From the NCBI GenBank assembly GCA_002189035.1, contig NEEC01000108.1:1-37439 (forward strand): a stretch of 37,439 nucleotides of DNA, read 5' to 3'. Of the stretch, positions 11,359 through 23,355 are shown piece by piece (the stretch's first letter is position 1; every line of letters begins with the position of its first letter). Below the pieces are notes generated by a model. It worked only from the letters and a program-made list of their open reading frames with translations. It had not been told where the DNA came from and searched no databases. Origin of the DNA: Utricularia gibba (taxonomy: Eukaryota > Streptophyta > Magnoliopsida > Lamiales > Lentibulariaceae). The translations under genes and the position numbers were made by a program.

Positions 11359-11883
11359 TCAAAGCTCGACAATGGCATCAATAAACAACCGAATTTTAAG
11401 GGAGCAAGATCCACAAGGAAGAACGATGGAGGCTTGCATTGTGGACGGGGTTTGTAAAGAAAGCTTCCCACTAGACATTGAAATCTTGTACCCCATCTCA
11501 GTTAACATGTAGGAGTCGATGGAGAAGAAGTCACCGCATCTACAAGGGTACCCGAGTTCGAAGCCGGTATCGACTTCTTGGATATCCATATCAGCTAAGT
11601 TGATGTCTTCCGATGTCATGGCATCTTGTCTCAGATTTCTCAGCTCCATGTCATACAGTGCACGGGAAGCTGGGTTGCTGAGGATTTCCCAAGCCTTCTG
11701 CACCTCCAAGAATTGGTTGTTTAACTCTGAAGAGGGGGTTTTGGATGGCTTTTGAAGCTTGTCTGGATGGGAAGTGAGAATGGCTGATCGGTAAGTTCTA
11801 CGCAGCTCTTCTTGGTCAGCATCTTCCCTCGCACCTATGATCTCATAGTGGGTTCTCCCACTGAGCCCTTTGTGCACTAACAT
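11359..11883 (-). CDS. DPH4: DPH4-type J-domain protein with CSL zinc finger
   Basis: DPH4 (JJJ3 in yeast) takes part in the first step of diphthamide synthesis on elongation factor 2 and carries iron or zinc on its CSL domain. A single coding exon gives 174 residues. The J domain occupies residues about 10-78 with the HPD motif at 39-41 (SHPDKL). The CSL-type zinc-binding domain follows, with Cys114-x-Cys116 (PCRCGDFF) and Cys157-x2-Cys160 (VLPCGSCSLKIRL). I chose the ATG at 11883 because homologues start with a similar short leader before the J domain. Four bases upstream is a splice acceptor (TTGCAG), so longer frames into the intron are not real. A 5'-UTR intron is inferred at 11887-12425. 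The gene is intact and divergent from the thioredoxin-like 4 gene. Confidence 0.92.
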   Translation of the reverse strand: MLVHKGLSGRTHYEIIGAREDADQEELRRTYRSAILTSHPDKLQKPSKTPSSELNNQFLEVQKAWEILSNPASRALYDMELRNLRQDAMTSEDINLADMDIQEVDTGFELGYPCRCGDFFSIDSYMLTEMGYKISMSSGKLSLQTPSTMQASIVLPCGSCSLKIRLFIDAIVEL

Positions 11884-13471
11884 TCCCTGCAACGGACAGC
11901 ATATAAAAAGTTCGATCAAATGGATATAAGCATCAAACTAAACAGAGAAACAGATAACTACATGGAGCAACCACCAACACTATCATTCCCATTTCAAAAA
12001 CACCTTCTGAATATGAGTGACCACCGAAATAGCCTATTCTTGTTCCATTTTGTAAGCAACTTATTTTACAGTTAAGAGCCAAGGTTTTGGATGGAACTCA
12101 TCATGTAAAATAGAACATGAATGCGAATCCAAAGTATCTTCCTAATTTAGAAAGAGAATCAAACATTCACTACCTTAAAGTTAAGTTCTTGAGAGATGTC
12201 AGAAACCAGGGGGCTACAGGGTTTCCACTGACGGCGCTGCCAAACAAGAGGAACAATGCATCTCATCAGATATGCTGGGAATCATCTCACACCAAATCCC
12301 TAATACTAGTAGATGAATTCAAGCTTCAAATCTTTTCACCAATCAACGAAGAGAAACTATCAGCTTCATCGGCATCTCACAGATCCTTGCCGGAAGTCAT
12401 ATATTTCAATCGAATGGGGGCGTACCTGCGTCAAACTTAGCGCTTCTCCAAAGCAACCCGCCGGTCCTAGGGCTCCGGTTGGCGAAACCGGAGACTCCTG
12501 ATTCAGTTAATATTTCAGCCGCCGGCATCCGCTTTTTTATTTTTATTTTCTACAAAAACTATGTATTACATTTTTGCCTCCCATTTTCACTGTTTTCCCA
12601 AAATCCTCCAAGAGAAAGCTATATCTTGTCACTTGTGCCGTTCGAACGGAAACCAAGCGAACTGCGTTGCGCGTTCTTTGGCTTCAGTTGCCATCAAATT
12701 TGGGGTGTGAGTTCATCATTCATATTCAGAAAAAGACAACAGAACAAGGTATGAGTTGATTTTGCCTAACTGTTGGGTCAAATTTTATATTGAAGATTAC
12801 TTCGTCCTACCTGACTTTTGGCGATGGGATTCATCCCTGTCCCATTTGGGTCTTACGTGATTGATTATAATTCCTTTGATTCTAAAGATTGTCTTTTGAG
12901 GCTGATTGTGCAGAAAGACAAGATCTTTGTATTTACTCATTCATGAATTGTCGATAAGATTCTAGTTTTCGGTATTCCGAGTCGCTGAAGTTTGAACAAG
13001 AGGTGAAGTGATCGAGAAGTGCATAATTTTCGAATGCTTTCGAGGGGAAGATGGCATAATTCAATGTTAATCACATGAACCAAACCTTGAATGATTTGGA
13101 GTTGAGTTAAATGCAAAAACGCAGCCATTGGTGTAATATAATTTGAGCTTTAGCTTGGCCTGTGATAGCGTTAAGAATTCCTGTTTTGGCTCTATATTCT
13201 TATGCTTTTCAGTAAATGGTCTGCATCATCCCTGCTTAATGGACCGGGATGTCTTCTGAGTATCCTTGCATTGTATAGTATGGAGTTGGCTTTTTTTGCT
13301 GATGTTAGAATCTTTCAAACAATTTCATATATGTTTGCTGTCGAAGTTCTTTCTGATATATGGGATTGACTCTCTTTTTTATCGTTTTCATTTCAGGCTG
13401 ACAAGATTGAAGAAAGATTGAGGAACTGACTCTAATGATATTTTGAAAGTAGTACTTGTGTGTATTGTGGT
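11884..13471. promoter_or_regulatory. Divergent promoter between DPH4 and thioredoxin-like 4, with two 5'-UTR introns
   Basis: The start codons of the two genes are 1.6 kb apart, but both appear to have long leader introns. For DPH4 I infer an intron 11887-12425 (CGCAG|GTACGC ... TTGCAG). For the thioredoxin gene I infer 12749-13396 (ACAAG|GTATGAG ... TTTCAG). The actual shared promoter would then be only about 12480-12650. Short frames inside the introns are not convincing genes. Confidence 0.5.
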
Positions 13472-14459
13472 ATGGTTGTTAACGCCCTTGCAGAGTCGTT
13501 TATCAAACCCTCTAGACCTGAATGTATGGTGCAAGTGGCTCTGAATTCCTTTGTTTCTCTTGGAAAGATTAATGGGCTGTTGAAAAACTTCAGAAGTTCG
13601 GATTCATACAGCAGCTTTTGCATTGAAAGAGCCACTAAAAGATCTTGTCTGTTGGACAAGAGAACTCGATCTCAAACAAGTGCCATGATCTTCAGGCCGA
13701 AAGGTGTCAAAACTCAGAGCATGCCACATGAAAGTGTTGCGGATTTGGATGATGACGACTCTGAGCTCTGCCCTGTCGATTGTGTAAGGGAGTTCAAGAC
13801 GGAAGAGGAGTTTTCAAGGTTTCTCAGGAAGTCTGCAACTTTAAATGCACTCGTTGTGGTGGACTTCTACCGAACCTCCTGTGGAAGCTGCAAGTACATA
13901 GAACAGGGTTTTGCAAAGCTATGCAAGGGTACAGCAGACAATGAAGTTCCCATTATTTTTCTGAAACACAATGTGAGTGTGCCCGCGTTTTGTTTTCAGT
14001 TTGTTGTGTATCCAAATCAATTTATGCAGTTGAAGTGGAGGGCAGAAGCTTCTCATGTTGTTTTCTTTTTCGTTTTTCTACTGTTCTACTGCAGGTTCTT
14101 GATGAATATGATGAGCAAACTGAGGTGGCTGAGAATCTTCGAATTCGGGTATGCCTTCTAGTCCTCTTCTGCAGTTCTGATTCTGAGAATGTATCTGCAT
14201 ATTGATGTTCATTGAGAACTAGGCCTATTAGAATTTCATGGATAAATATCATTCGACTCTGTCTAACTTCAAGAATTCAAGTAGCCACATTGTTTCTCAA
14301 CATAACCAGTGAAGCTGTTTGTTGCAGAGCGTCCCACTTTTCCATTTCTACAAAAATGGAGCCCTCTTGGAAGCATTTGCTACAAGAGATAAGGAGCGAA
14401 TACTTGAAGCCATACGCAGGTACACAGGTTCAGCTTCTTCAGCTGCCAGTTCAATCTAG
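13472..14459 (+). CDS. Thioredoxin-like 4, predicted plastid protein
   Basis: Three exons (13472-13972, 14095-14148, 14328-14459) join in phase to 228 residues without a break. Residues about 100-228 are a thioredoxin domain: VVDFYRTSCGSCKYIEQGF carries the active-site pair Cys137-Gly-Ser-Cys140, and SVPLFHFYKNG carries the cis-proline region. The first ~95 residues are Ser/Arg/Lys-rich and fit a chloroplast transit peptide (inference). The sequence matches what I know as plant thioredoxin-like 4 (the At1g07700 group), a stromal redox protein of poorly known targets. The open frame extends upstream of 13472 only through a GTG, so I chose the ATG. The 5' UTR is probably split by an intron ending at 13396. 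The gene is divergent from DPH4 and convergent with COQ10. Confidence 0.9.
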
Positions 14460-14999
14460 AGATGCACATTCGCTGTTGCTTGAGTTCCAGCTGAGAATAT
14501 GATAGATTTCAATGCATGAATGAATATGATAGATTTCAATCATGGCATAAATGGATATGATAGATTTCAATGCATGAAAGCTTGTACCATTTATGCATGC
14601 ACAGCTTGTACCATTTATGCATGCACAGCATCATTACACTATTCTCAATGTTTTTTTCACTTTTCTTCTTGCCAAGCACACTTTGTTATTAGGAAAATGC
14701 TCAAATAACATATTCCAGTAACTTTTAAAGACTTCCACAGCATCATTTCCCTACTCTTCCAAGCAGGATGTTCTGTGCTTTATAACCTGCTGGCATTCAG
14801 CCTTTATTGGGCACCAGTGTATTGTGTATTGAAAAAGCAAAGCTTTATGCGTATTTCCATGAATTGAAAAATCCAAATCCCGCTGTATACAAAGTGCTGG
14901 CTTGAATCAAAAGGACACTTCTTTCTCAAGGGAGAGTTTCCTTCTGTTGGTTGAAAAGAATTACTCTTACAACTGCTACAGCACAAGTTTTATTCCGTT
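14460..14999. other. Convergent 3' region between thioredoxin-like 4 and COQ10
   Basis: No gene is seen. It holds the 3' UTRs of two genes that face each other, including short direct repeats at 14495-14630. Confidence 0.6.
14495..14630. repeat. Two adjacent families of short direct repeats
   Basis: The unit ATATGATAGATTTCAATGC or a close variant occurs three times (near 14498, 14525 and 14556). It is followed directly by two perfect 24-base copies beginning AGCTTGTACCATTTATGCAT (14579-14602 and 14603-14626). They lie just past the thioredoxin-like 4 stop codon, probably in its 3' UTR. I see no coding role; replication slippage is the likely origin. Confidence 0.8.
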
Positions 15000-16571
15000 T
15001 CATGTCTCATGCTCAAGAACTTGCACTCCAGGTCCGTATATCAGCCTGCATCGTTCATGGAAAGAGCCAACGAGCCGGGAGACAACTTCCTTGAAGAACA
15101 CATTAGCAATCTGCAGACAGAATACTGATGTCATTACCAAAAGACAAATGGCTGCAAAAATTTTGAGTTTCTGCTAGGAGCTAACTGCCTGCAACTCCCT
15201 TGTTTCTATCTGAACTCTCTTAAGAATTCATTCATCTAACATAGCAAAAAAACAGGTTCTTTTCCAACAAGAAAAGGTCCATCACATGATTTTATAGCTG
15301 TTGTGACAAAGCATGATTTTCGTAAACGATGATTTTGGCAGGGTCATACCAGTAATATGTATGCAAAGTCAATAAAAAGGCAACCATAACTAGATGAGAA
15401 AGTCTCACACCTGCCGATAGAATGGTGACTGAAATTTGAAGTCTACCAGGAAGTACAAGCTGCAGCTTCCTGGAACTGGTCCAGGATTGAACTCCCAGAC
15501 ATTGATCAAATGATGGAAGAGGCTACTCTCAGAAGATGTTGTCTGCAGGAATCACCAACGAACTAACATGAACAACAACAGCAAATAGGGGATGATTAAG
15601 GAAATGCAATACAAAAGGCAGATCCTTTAGAAAATCAGGAGGATAAACACTACTCATTAGTGCAAAAAAAAAAAAAAGAGAAAACTAACTCACGCGAACA
15701 CCTAAATGCTCCTTTCAAGATGAGAAAACACGGTAAAAAAAACCAGGAACCATAATGAATATGCAGATTCACTCAAAATACAATAAGGTCATTGGCAGAC
15801 AACGCTTTATTGGCTAATATCCACGCCGTCAGGTTCACAACGATCATGACTTTCAGTTAGAATGCACCATAAACAAAATTACTGGCCTCGTTTTGATGCT
15901 TTATTTCTAATTTCACAGGAAGACATGTAAATCCGCCAACACATTGTGGAAAAAACAAAAACAAAAATCAGACTGACCATGGCAGTAAATCACAACCTTT
16001 ATATATTTTGGGCTCTTGAGTTCCACATGAGAAATGTAACTTTCAACAAGAAATTTGAAGCCAATTTCAAGCTCGGCATCAAAACTTCCATCCGGGTTAT
16101 GGCTAACTATATTAGACCTTTGACACCACGGAAGAAAATCTTCATACAAATCAACAGCCGCAACCACATTGAACAGCTGCTCTGGTTTGTACCTATCAAA
16201 AAGTAAAAATAATACCATTCCATAGCCCATGAACAAATCGGATCACATAGACATGATTAAGATGAGAATGATTACCCTAAAACCCGTCTTTCTTCGTATA
16301 CCTTTGACAGCATATTCCCCTCCTCGCCATCGCCGCATCCCAAAAATCCTCTTTTCTGTAAAAAGGTTTCGCCGGCGTTCGAAAGTATCCGATATTCCTT
16401 GAATCGACGGTCGCCGAAACCTTTTGTGACTACATTCTCCGAGGAGTATGGTACATGGGTTCCGACTGAACTATGCAAACTCCGAAACGGGTCATAATTG
16501 AAGTAATTTCTCAACCCTCTCCTGGGTGAATTCCGGTGAAGAACCAACCCCGCCACCGCCTTCAGAAACAT
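15000..16571 (-). CDS. COQ10: Coenzyme Q-binding protein COQ10 homologue, mitochondrial
   Basis: COQ10 is a START-fold lipid-binding protein of the inner mitochondrial membrane that carries ubiquinone to respiratory complexes and supports its synthesis. Four exons (16276-16571, 15997-16192, 15411-15542, 15000-15110) join in phase to 244 residues without a break. Residues 1-70 are Arg-rich with few acids (HRNSPRRGLRNYF) and fit a mitochondrial presequence. The START/polyketide-cyclase domain runs from about 95 to 235: YKPEQLFNVVAAVDLYEDFL, PWCQRS, the conserved FDAELEIGFK block, and a VDFKFQSPFYRQ segment. It ends FFKEVVSRLVGSFHERC. The ATG at 16571 opens the frame and gives the expected presequence. 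It is convergent with the thioredoxin-like 4 gene. Identification is confident from several conserved blocks. Confidence 0.93.
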
Positions 16572-17107
16572 TCAATAAAGATCCCAACTTCCACAGTTTC
16601 TCGGCCTTTATCGGTCAAGTTCAAGTCTTGCAACCCCTCCGATGCGACGGAATCCGTGGACGACCGATCGTTGATCAATGGAAACGTCTCTCAACTCCTA
16701 ATTCATTTCCATATTTCCATTTGCAGTTTTTTTCTAGATTTTATAGATTCATGTTTCTTTTTCAACCCTAAAAAAGAAATAAAAATTCTTATCTGATATT
16801 TCCAATTTAAAGTTTTAATTTTTTTTACAGAAATTATTACATCCAATTAGTTTTTCCAGAATTTATTTATTTATTTTTTTATAAAATCCATGATTTTAAA
16901 CACATTACCTTTGAACCCATCATTATATCATTATTTTCCTTTCACAAGGCAAACGCAGCCAACAGGAAATGAATCGATTCAGTGCTGATAGAACTAAAAT
17001 CATCATGTTTTTTACATACAAGAAATGTGGGTATGATTCCAAAGCTTAAGGAATTGTTAGCTCTTGAACCCCAATAGCTTCTAGCAAAAAAAGGTATCTG
17101 CAGATCG
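16572..17107. other. COQ10 promoter and RID3 3' flank
   Basis: No coding frame with a recognisable domain is seen. Both flanking genes run leftwards, so this holds the COQ10 promoter and leader plus the RID3 3' UTR and terminator region. Positions 16780-16930 are very AT-rich. Confidence 0.6.
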
Positions 17108-19094
17108 CTAAGGCCTACTCTCTTTCTCGCTCTGACTAAGAATCTGTTCTACGCAGAACTGATAGAAATCTTCGCTGACCTTCTTCCATTGCTGGTTCAT
17201 TTGATTGCTTCGTTGGAGACTGCTTCTGAGCTCCTCTACCTCTCCTTGAGTGCTTCCAGAAGTGGGTTCTCGACGCTGTCAAGGAGATGAGATCAGTAAC
17301 CAAATGAGATGAAGGAGAAGAACTCATGCGATGAGTGTCATGTTTTGCTAGTGACTGTGAACCTGGTGGTTGTTTATTTGCTCCATCATGAACTGGATGC
17401 TGTCGCATACTGGCTCAGGTGGTTGACGTGAAGATGCTGGAACGCAAGCCATGGCCTTGACATGGGGATTCTCTTCTGTTGAACCATGCTTTCTTTGAGA
17501 AGCAGCAGCGGATTCCCAGGGATTGTGGGGTGTTTTTTGTCTGATAAACTGAACGTTGCTGATGGGACCTGCAACAGCAACCAATTTAGCATATGAATTC
17601 ACTGGAACTCTTAACAGAAACTGCATTGGGAGGAGACCTGTTGTGTGCTTAAGGGAATGCACCAACTTGGATGTTCTGGTATCCCATACTCTTATCATTC
17701 CGTTCTCTAATCCAAAGGCCAATAGAGATCCATCATAACTAGAAGCCAAGCAGGTTACACCAATCCTGAACCAAAGAGATGGGGTATTCGATCAATGGAA
17801 ATAGCAACAAAAAATGTCTGTTTGGAACTATTCCAAATTCCCCAGAAGTCTGTAGGAGCTGGGGACTGTTCTTCAGCTTCAGTAAAGAATGGAAGAAGCT
17901 CATACCCTTGCTTTAAAGATGAACCCATTATGTCTTTTACATTCCTACTGCTGGAGGATGATGTAGCATTGAGTTCTCTGACATATATGTTGCCATCTCG
18001 AGCACCAGCATAAATTACTTCCTCCAAGGGATCCAAAGAAATGGCATTCACGGCAGACGGAAGTCTAATTTCTCGAATGAGTTCCCCTGTCGCTAATCTC
18101 CAAACCTGTGAAAGAATGATACTTTGGGTCGCAGATATTCTCCAGATGATCAGCTCAACAACCTGATTCTTAAACATGCCACATTTGATAGAGAAGCAGA
18201 CACTGAGTAGAAGAAGCATCACAAACCTTGCAGGTATGATCCTCAGAAGCCGAAACAATGAATGGATATGGTGTGGAAAAACATAACTTAACATCAGTGA
18301 CTTTCAGGTAGTGTGCTTGAATACTGCGGTCATAAGGTTGCTTTGCTTTTTCTAGTAACGCATCATCAAGCATCCTGATGCAAAATAACAGCTTTGATCA
18401 GGAAGAACGCACCCAAGAGACTGCAACCAATTGGGCATGCATAGAATGGTAACATACAAGAAAAGAGGCCAAACGCGAATGCATCCATCGTTCGACCCTG
18501 AAACCAAAAGGGATTCATACAAAGCTAAGCAGGTAACTGCTGAATAATGCGCATGCCATTTCTTAACCAATCTCTTAGACAAAACCTACAGAAATGGATG
18601 ATTAGCCAGATATCATTCAGCGACTGCCACATGAATCAAAAATTACCTCCCACAAGTATAGATCCCCAGAAACACCTCCACCCACAATCAAAGTTCCTTG
18701 AATATCCGAAACAAGTGGTCCTATAGGCTCATTCTGTTTGCTCATCACGTCAACTTGAGCCTGAAAGTTCACAGCGAAATCAGAACACAAATCCAGTCCT
18801 CTCACAATTATGAAGTCGCAGTCATTGTTGGAAACGTACGGGTAACAATGAAAATGCATCAACTACACGCCCAAATGAGAAAAAAATTACCTTGTTCCAA
18901 GACCAATAGGAAATAGAGCCTGAGGACTTGCCCTCAGTGAACTGAGAAGAAGCGAAGCCGCCAGCGACAGGGACTAGGCCATGAGACGGGGAGGCGCAGG
19001 GTTTATAACGTCGCCGCTCAGCTCCCGCTTTGAGGTCCCAACAGCTGACGGCGGCGTCCACCGGCGACGAAGCGATAAGTATCTCCGCCTCCAT
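17108..19094 (-). CDS. RID3: WD40 protein RID3 (ROOT INITIATION DEFECTIVE 3; IPI3/WDR18 family)
   Basis: IPI3/WDR18 proteins belong to the Rix1 complex that processes the 60S pre-ribosome in the nucleolus; Arabidopsis RID3 is needed for meristem formation. Eight exons (18891-19094, 18647-18760, 18458-18585, 18227-18374, 17906-18105, 17638-17765, 17363-17568, 17108-17275) join in phase to 431 residues, close to the ~440 expected. WD40 blades are clear: VSCWDLKAG, GDLYLWE, SGSNDGCIRVW, SASEDHTCKVW, AGARDGNIYV and LENGMIRVWD. The last exon adds the family's C-terminal helix (EELRSSLQRSNQMNQQWKK...FYQFCVEQIL). The ATG at 19094 is the first ATG of the frame. Intron 17569-17637 is 69 nt, in frame and stop-free, so its retention would insert 23 residues. 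The gene is intact. Confidence 0.92.
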
Positions 19095-19976
19095 CAAACC
19101 CGGAAATCAATTGGCTTCTCTTACTTTTAATTTTTCCCCGGATACGAAGCAATGTCCAATAGTCGTGAATAAGCAACCACGAAACCCCAAATCCCTAAAC
19201 CCTATTGACATCTCCCTCTTCGGCCATCGCCATGGAGAGCTTCCCTTGCTCTGAGCCCACCAAAATGGGCCTTCAGCCCACTCTAAAGCCACATTTTCTT
19301 TTGCTTGTGTGGACTGTGGATGGATGTCACCAAAGATATCTAGTAGCTTCCTGCTACGTAGCCTTTCATGTTTCAATGGAAGTAATCCATTGCTGCACAC
19401 ATACCATCAGACGCAGCACTGAATCCAAAGGGAGGAGGAGATGAAGCTGAAGGATAATCAAGAAATGAACAGATAAAAAGCCTGTGCAGTTGGTGGAGTT
19501 GGTGAACAGAAAGCCAACACAGTGTTTGGAATCTTTTCTGAGGTAACTCTAAAATGGCTCGTTAAAGATTGCTTTTTGACTCCAAGGGCATGGAAAAAGG
19601 CAGAAAGACGAACCTTGATTCAAAAGAAATGCGTTCAAAAGTCAGACTTGGTAGGAAAATCTGAGGCATCATCGAGGAACACATAAGAAACCCGAACCAT
19701 TTTCTGCACCTTTGAGAGAAATCAGCAGTACAGCAAAATCGTGTTATGGGCTACGCCAACAGCAGAGTTTTTTTCTTTTCTTGTCAGCACCACGAAGGCA
19801 AATTCCAAATCCTGCAACTCCGGGAAGAAAACACAGTGAATGGGTCAATTCATTACACACCAATGGAGACAAAACCCTGGAAGTTACTACAAGACTTGTC
19901 CATCGTTGGAAAAGATCAGAATTTTACCAAATAAATTGTTATTATTTAAATATGAATGTTCTACATCGGAGGGAGC
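19095..19976. other. RID3 promoter and subtilase 3' flank
   Basis: No gene is supported. The right half should include the 3' UTR of the subtilase and the left half the RID3 promoter, with a telobox-like CCCTAAACCC near 19193. Short frames here have no known domain. Confidence 0.55.
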
Positions 19977-22238
19977 TCAATGTAGCGGCCTAGTGACGAC
20001 AATGGGGCTTGTGACGGCATGTTTACCGGCGGTTTCTACCCAAACCAATGAACCGTACAAAACGGAAGTTCTTAACTGCAAGGCGCCTTCTACGGTGAGC
20101 TTGAAGCTTTTCTTCTCGTGCATGTTGTTGAACTCCAGTCTATCCGGCACCACCGTGACCTTCACGCCGCTGTCGAAGGCCGACGTCTTCGCCACGTAAA
20201 CGGCCCTCCCGTTCCCCATGTACGTCACCGTCCTGCGGAACTCCTTCACCGTGTGGCTACTGGCGTCGAAGAAGGCTATGAAAGAAGGGTAGTTCAGATC
20301 CAAGGAAGGACTGGAGCAGTGGAAAGTCCCTGATCTGGTGATGGCTTTTATCTGGTTTGCGGTGAAGTTTAGTCCGCAGAGAAGATTGATGTAATCTTGG
20401 GAAGATGAATCGTAAACAAGTCCTGGGTTTAAAGCTTTGTTTGGATCGATGTGTCCAGCTCCAATCCCCAGGGGAGTCGCAGCTCTGTTCTGGAATCCTA
20501 GATCTTTGATCGGGGTTCGGGTGTTGTCGAGTTGGTAGGCGGTGGTCATGATGGCGGATCTGATCGCCGCCGGCGACCAATCACGATGGACTGCCCTGAT
20601 TAGGGCAGCGACTCCTGCTGCATGGGGACACGCCATTGATGTCCCTGAAGCTATGTTGAACTTACTGAAGAGATTTCTAAAGTCTATCTCTTTTGCTAAT
20701 AGTGAAGCCGGGGCCATGCTGCTATAATCATGTCTCCGGGAGCCATAATATCCGGTTTCAGAACATGTGGGCAACTCCTCGACGGTCCACGGGCGCTGTA
20801 GGATGGGAGCTGCGGCGCCGGGCGGGTTCCGGTGACCGTTCCCCCGAAGTGTGAAAATCGTGCGTTTGGGTCAGGGGAGTTTTTTAAGTAATCGAGAATT
20901 TTCCGGCCTTGCTCCGGCGAGAGAAACAGCGCCGGATACGGAACACGGATTCGAGACGATAAATCGCCGTCAGCAGTAATGAAAACGCCGGCGTTTACGC
21001 CGGAATCTTGAACGCAATATATTTGAATTCCCAATAACCCATCGGAGTCAGAGGAGCAAACAGCAATTTTGTGCTGCTGTTTTCTCAGCAAGTCCTCGTC
21101 GTCACAAGTCGCCATAAGAACAAGAGGAAGCTCAGCAGAGGAGTGGTTTCCGTAAAACAGAGAAAGCCCATCTATGGCAACACCGTTGCCGAGAGTTATC
21201 GTTCCCCTGAATTCCCGGTCCATGACAGCCGCCGCGACGGTGAGAACCCACGGCGTTCCGTTATGCAGAGACGCAGAATTCGGGCCATCGTTCCCGGAAG
21301 AAGTTACGACAAAGATACCTTTCTCCATAGCAGCGAAGGACGCAATTGCAATCGGATCAGTATACAGAGGATGATTATCGAATCCCAAAGACAACGATAT
21401 CACATCGACGCCATCTTCAATCGCTTGATCAATCGCAGCAATTATGTCAGATGCTGCAGAACCCTCCTCCCACACAGCCTTATACATGGCTAATCTAGCT
21501 TTAGGCGCCGCGCCTCTGGCGTCGCCGGAGCCGTACCCGAAAAACGAAGTTCCCGGAACGACGCTCCCCCCGCAGTGGACGAAGTATGGGTACCGTGGCC
21601 ATCGGAGTCGCGAGCGGAGTTCATCGAAATCTTCAAATTGCGATTTCCGGCGAGGAGCCCGCGGTTGAAGTAACGAGCTCCGATGAGCTTTTTGTTACAG
21701 GTGGAGGAATTAAACATCACCCCTGCTTGGCATATCCCTTTCCATCTCAACGGGATTTCTTTCATTCCTCCGTCTTTAAAGCTATCACTTTCCGGCCATA
21801 TTCCCGTATCCACGACTCCGATGATCACATCATCCCCGTAATTAGAATCCGGCCACACCCAGCACCGGAATTCAATCCCAGAAACTGGTAAGAATGAGTC
21901 GTATCCAACCTCACGCTGGAATCCTTGATACAAGAAACAAAACCAGGGGAATTCTTAACAGCTTCAAGCTCCGAAGAAGAGAGAGCTGCACTAAACCCAC
22001 TAATGGCGTGAGTATAAGAATACACCAGCTTGGAAAGGGGTCGATCCGTGACAGAGGCCACGGTGTTCAAGTGCCAGTTTTGATGATCGGAGTAGGCCCT
22101 GGGCATGGCCGATCCGTCCATGAAGATAATGTAAACCTCCGCCTCCGCAGAAGTAGACGTCAAGTACCCATTTGCCTTCTGCAAGCCGAGGAGAGAAAGA
22201 AGCAGCAGGAGGCGGGGAGAGAAGCCCGGAAGCAGCAT
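19977..22238 (-). CDS. Subtilisin-like serine protease (SBT1 group), single exon, three apparent 1-nt frameshifts
   Basis: A secreted plant subtilase acting in the cell wall. Adding one base at each of three breaks gives 754 residues, typical for the family. Domains: signal peptide (about 1-24, Leu-rich), I9 inhibitor prodomain ([11 protein letters not shown]), peptidase S8 with an inserted PA domain, and a fibronectin-III-like C-terminal domain. The catalytic set is complete: Asp144 ([10 protein letters not shown]), His215 (DGHGTHTSS), Asn317 (SSGNDGP) and Ser535 ([11 protein letters not shown]), numbered on the frame-corrected protein. Breaks lie in C or G runs at 21858-21860, 21566-21571 and 20710-20713 on the plus strand; each is explained by one lost base. 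Motif spacing is otherwise perfect and there is no stop besides those caused by the breaks, so I annotate a likely functional gene with sequence errors. A true pseudogene remains possible. Confidence 0.88.
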
Positions 22239-23355
22239 GGCAGCGGTGCTCCTGATTGCCGGTGCACAGATTCTGTGAATAATTCACTAATCAGAGAACA
22301 GGTGTCGCTGTTGTGCTCCGATGACCGGGATAATGCTTTTTCCAAAAGCCACTCACCGCGTGTGCCGTGTCCACATTGAACTCAACTCACCATCTTCCTC
22401 CCCTGTCGATCATCCCCATTCCGGCCAAAAACTGCCCTCCTTTTCAACCATGAATGCCTCCAATCAACAAGACGTCCTCCTCTCGTCTCCCCTGGTAACA
22501 CAAACCTCACATGAAAACCTAACACATTTATAAAATATTTAATTAATTTCATAATTAAAAATATAATATTTTCTTTTTGTCAACAAAAAAGTTGTCTATT
22601 TTGGAAAAAGAAAATACCGAGTAGAACAAGAAAGTCATATTAAAAATTTATTTAATCACAACTATTTTTCTAATATTCTATATAAATTAAATTATAATTT
22701 TTTATTAAATATATTACCACTAATTTCTTTTTAAATATATAATTAATAATTATTATTATAATGATTCACTTTATTCTTGTACTCTCTGTTTTGAATATCA
22801 AAATTTTACGATTTTATATTATTTTCTTTCAAGAAAAAAACATCATTACAAAATTAGATTCATTTTATATAAATTGTATCTTTATTTCATTCATAATTAA
22901 TGTGGGATTCACTAAAATTTATTAAATTCTCACAATAATATAGATATCATTTCAATTTTCTATTTATAACTACTTTTATTATTAAAAATTAAAACACATA
23001 TATTTATTGATCAAAAAATCTTTTTAAATAACATTTTTACAAAATATATTCGATCTTTCTAATATTTTTATTTTTATATAAATTAATCTCATACACTTCA
23101 ATTTTATTATACTCATTAACATTAATATTTTTTTCTTTTTTTCCATTCCTCTACACGACTCATCTCTAGGGGTCATTCACAAAAGTAAACATTATCATAT
23201 TCGTTTACCTAGTCAACAAAATACGTCTAAGGTGGCTATTTTTTTTATATAGTGTATAACACATGTCCAAATTTCTAATTCATCTCATTTTTAGGTCTTC
23301 CAATCTTGTTTCTCATTTCTGGAAATAATTTCTACTTCAAATGTATGTATGGTTA

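Noticed and set aside
13460-13471. Thioredoxin-like 4 start at 13460
   Set aside because: That codon is GTG; the first ATG in frame is 13472.
17136-17408. Independent 90-codon gene on the minus strand
   Set aside because: It crosses the last intron of RID3 in the wrong frame; the RID3 frame in 17108-17275 gives the conserved C-terminal helix.
21071-22379. Several plus-strand frames of 100-160 codons (21071-21493, 21586-21891, 21894-22379)
   Set aside because: They are antisense to the GC-rich subtilase coding sequence and have no domain of their own.
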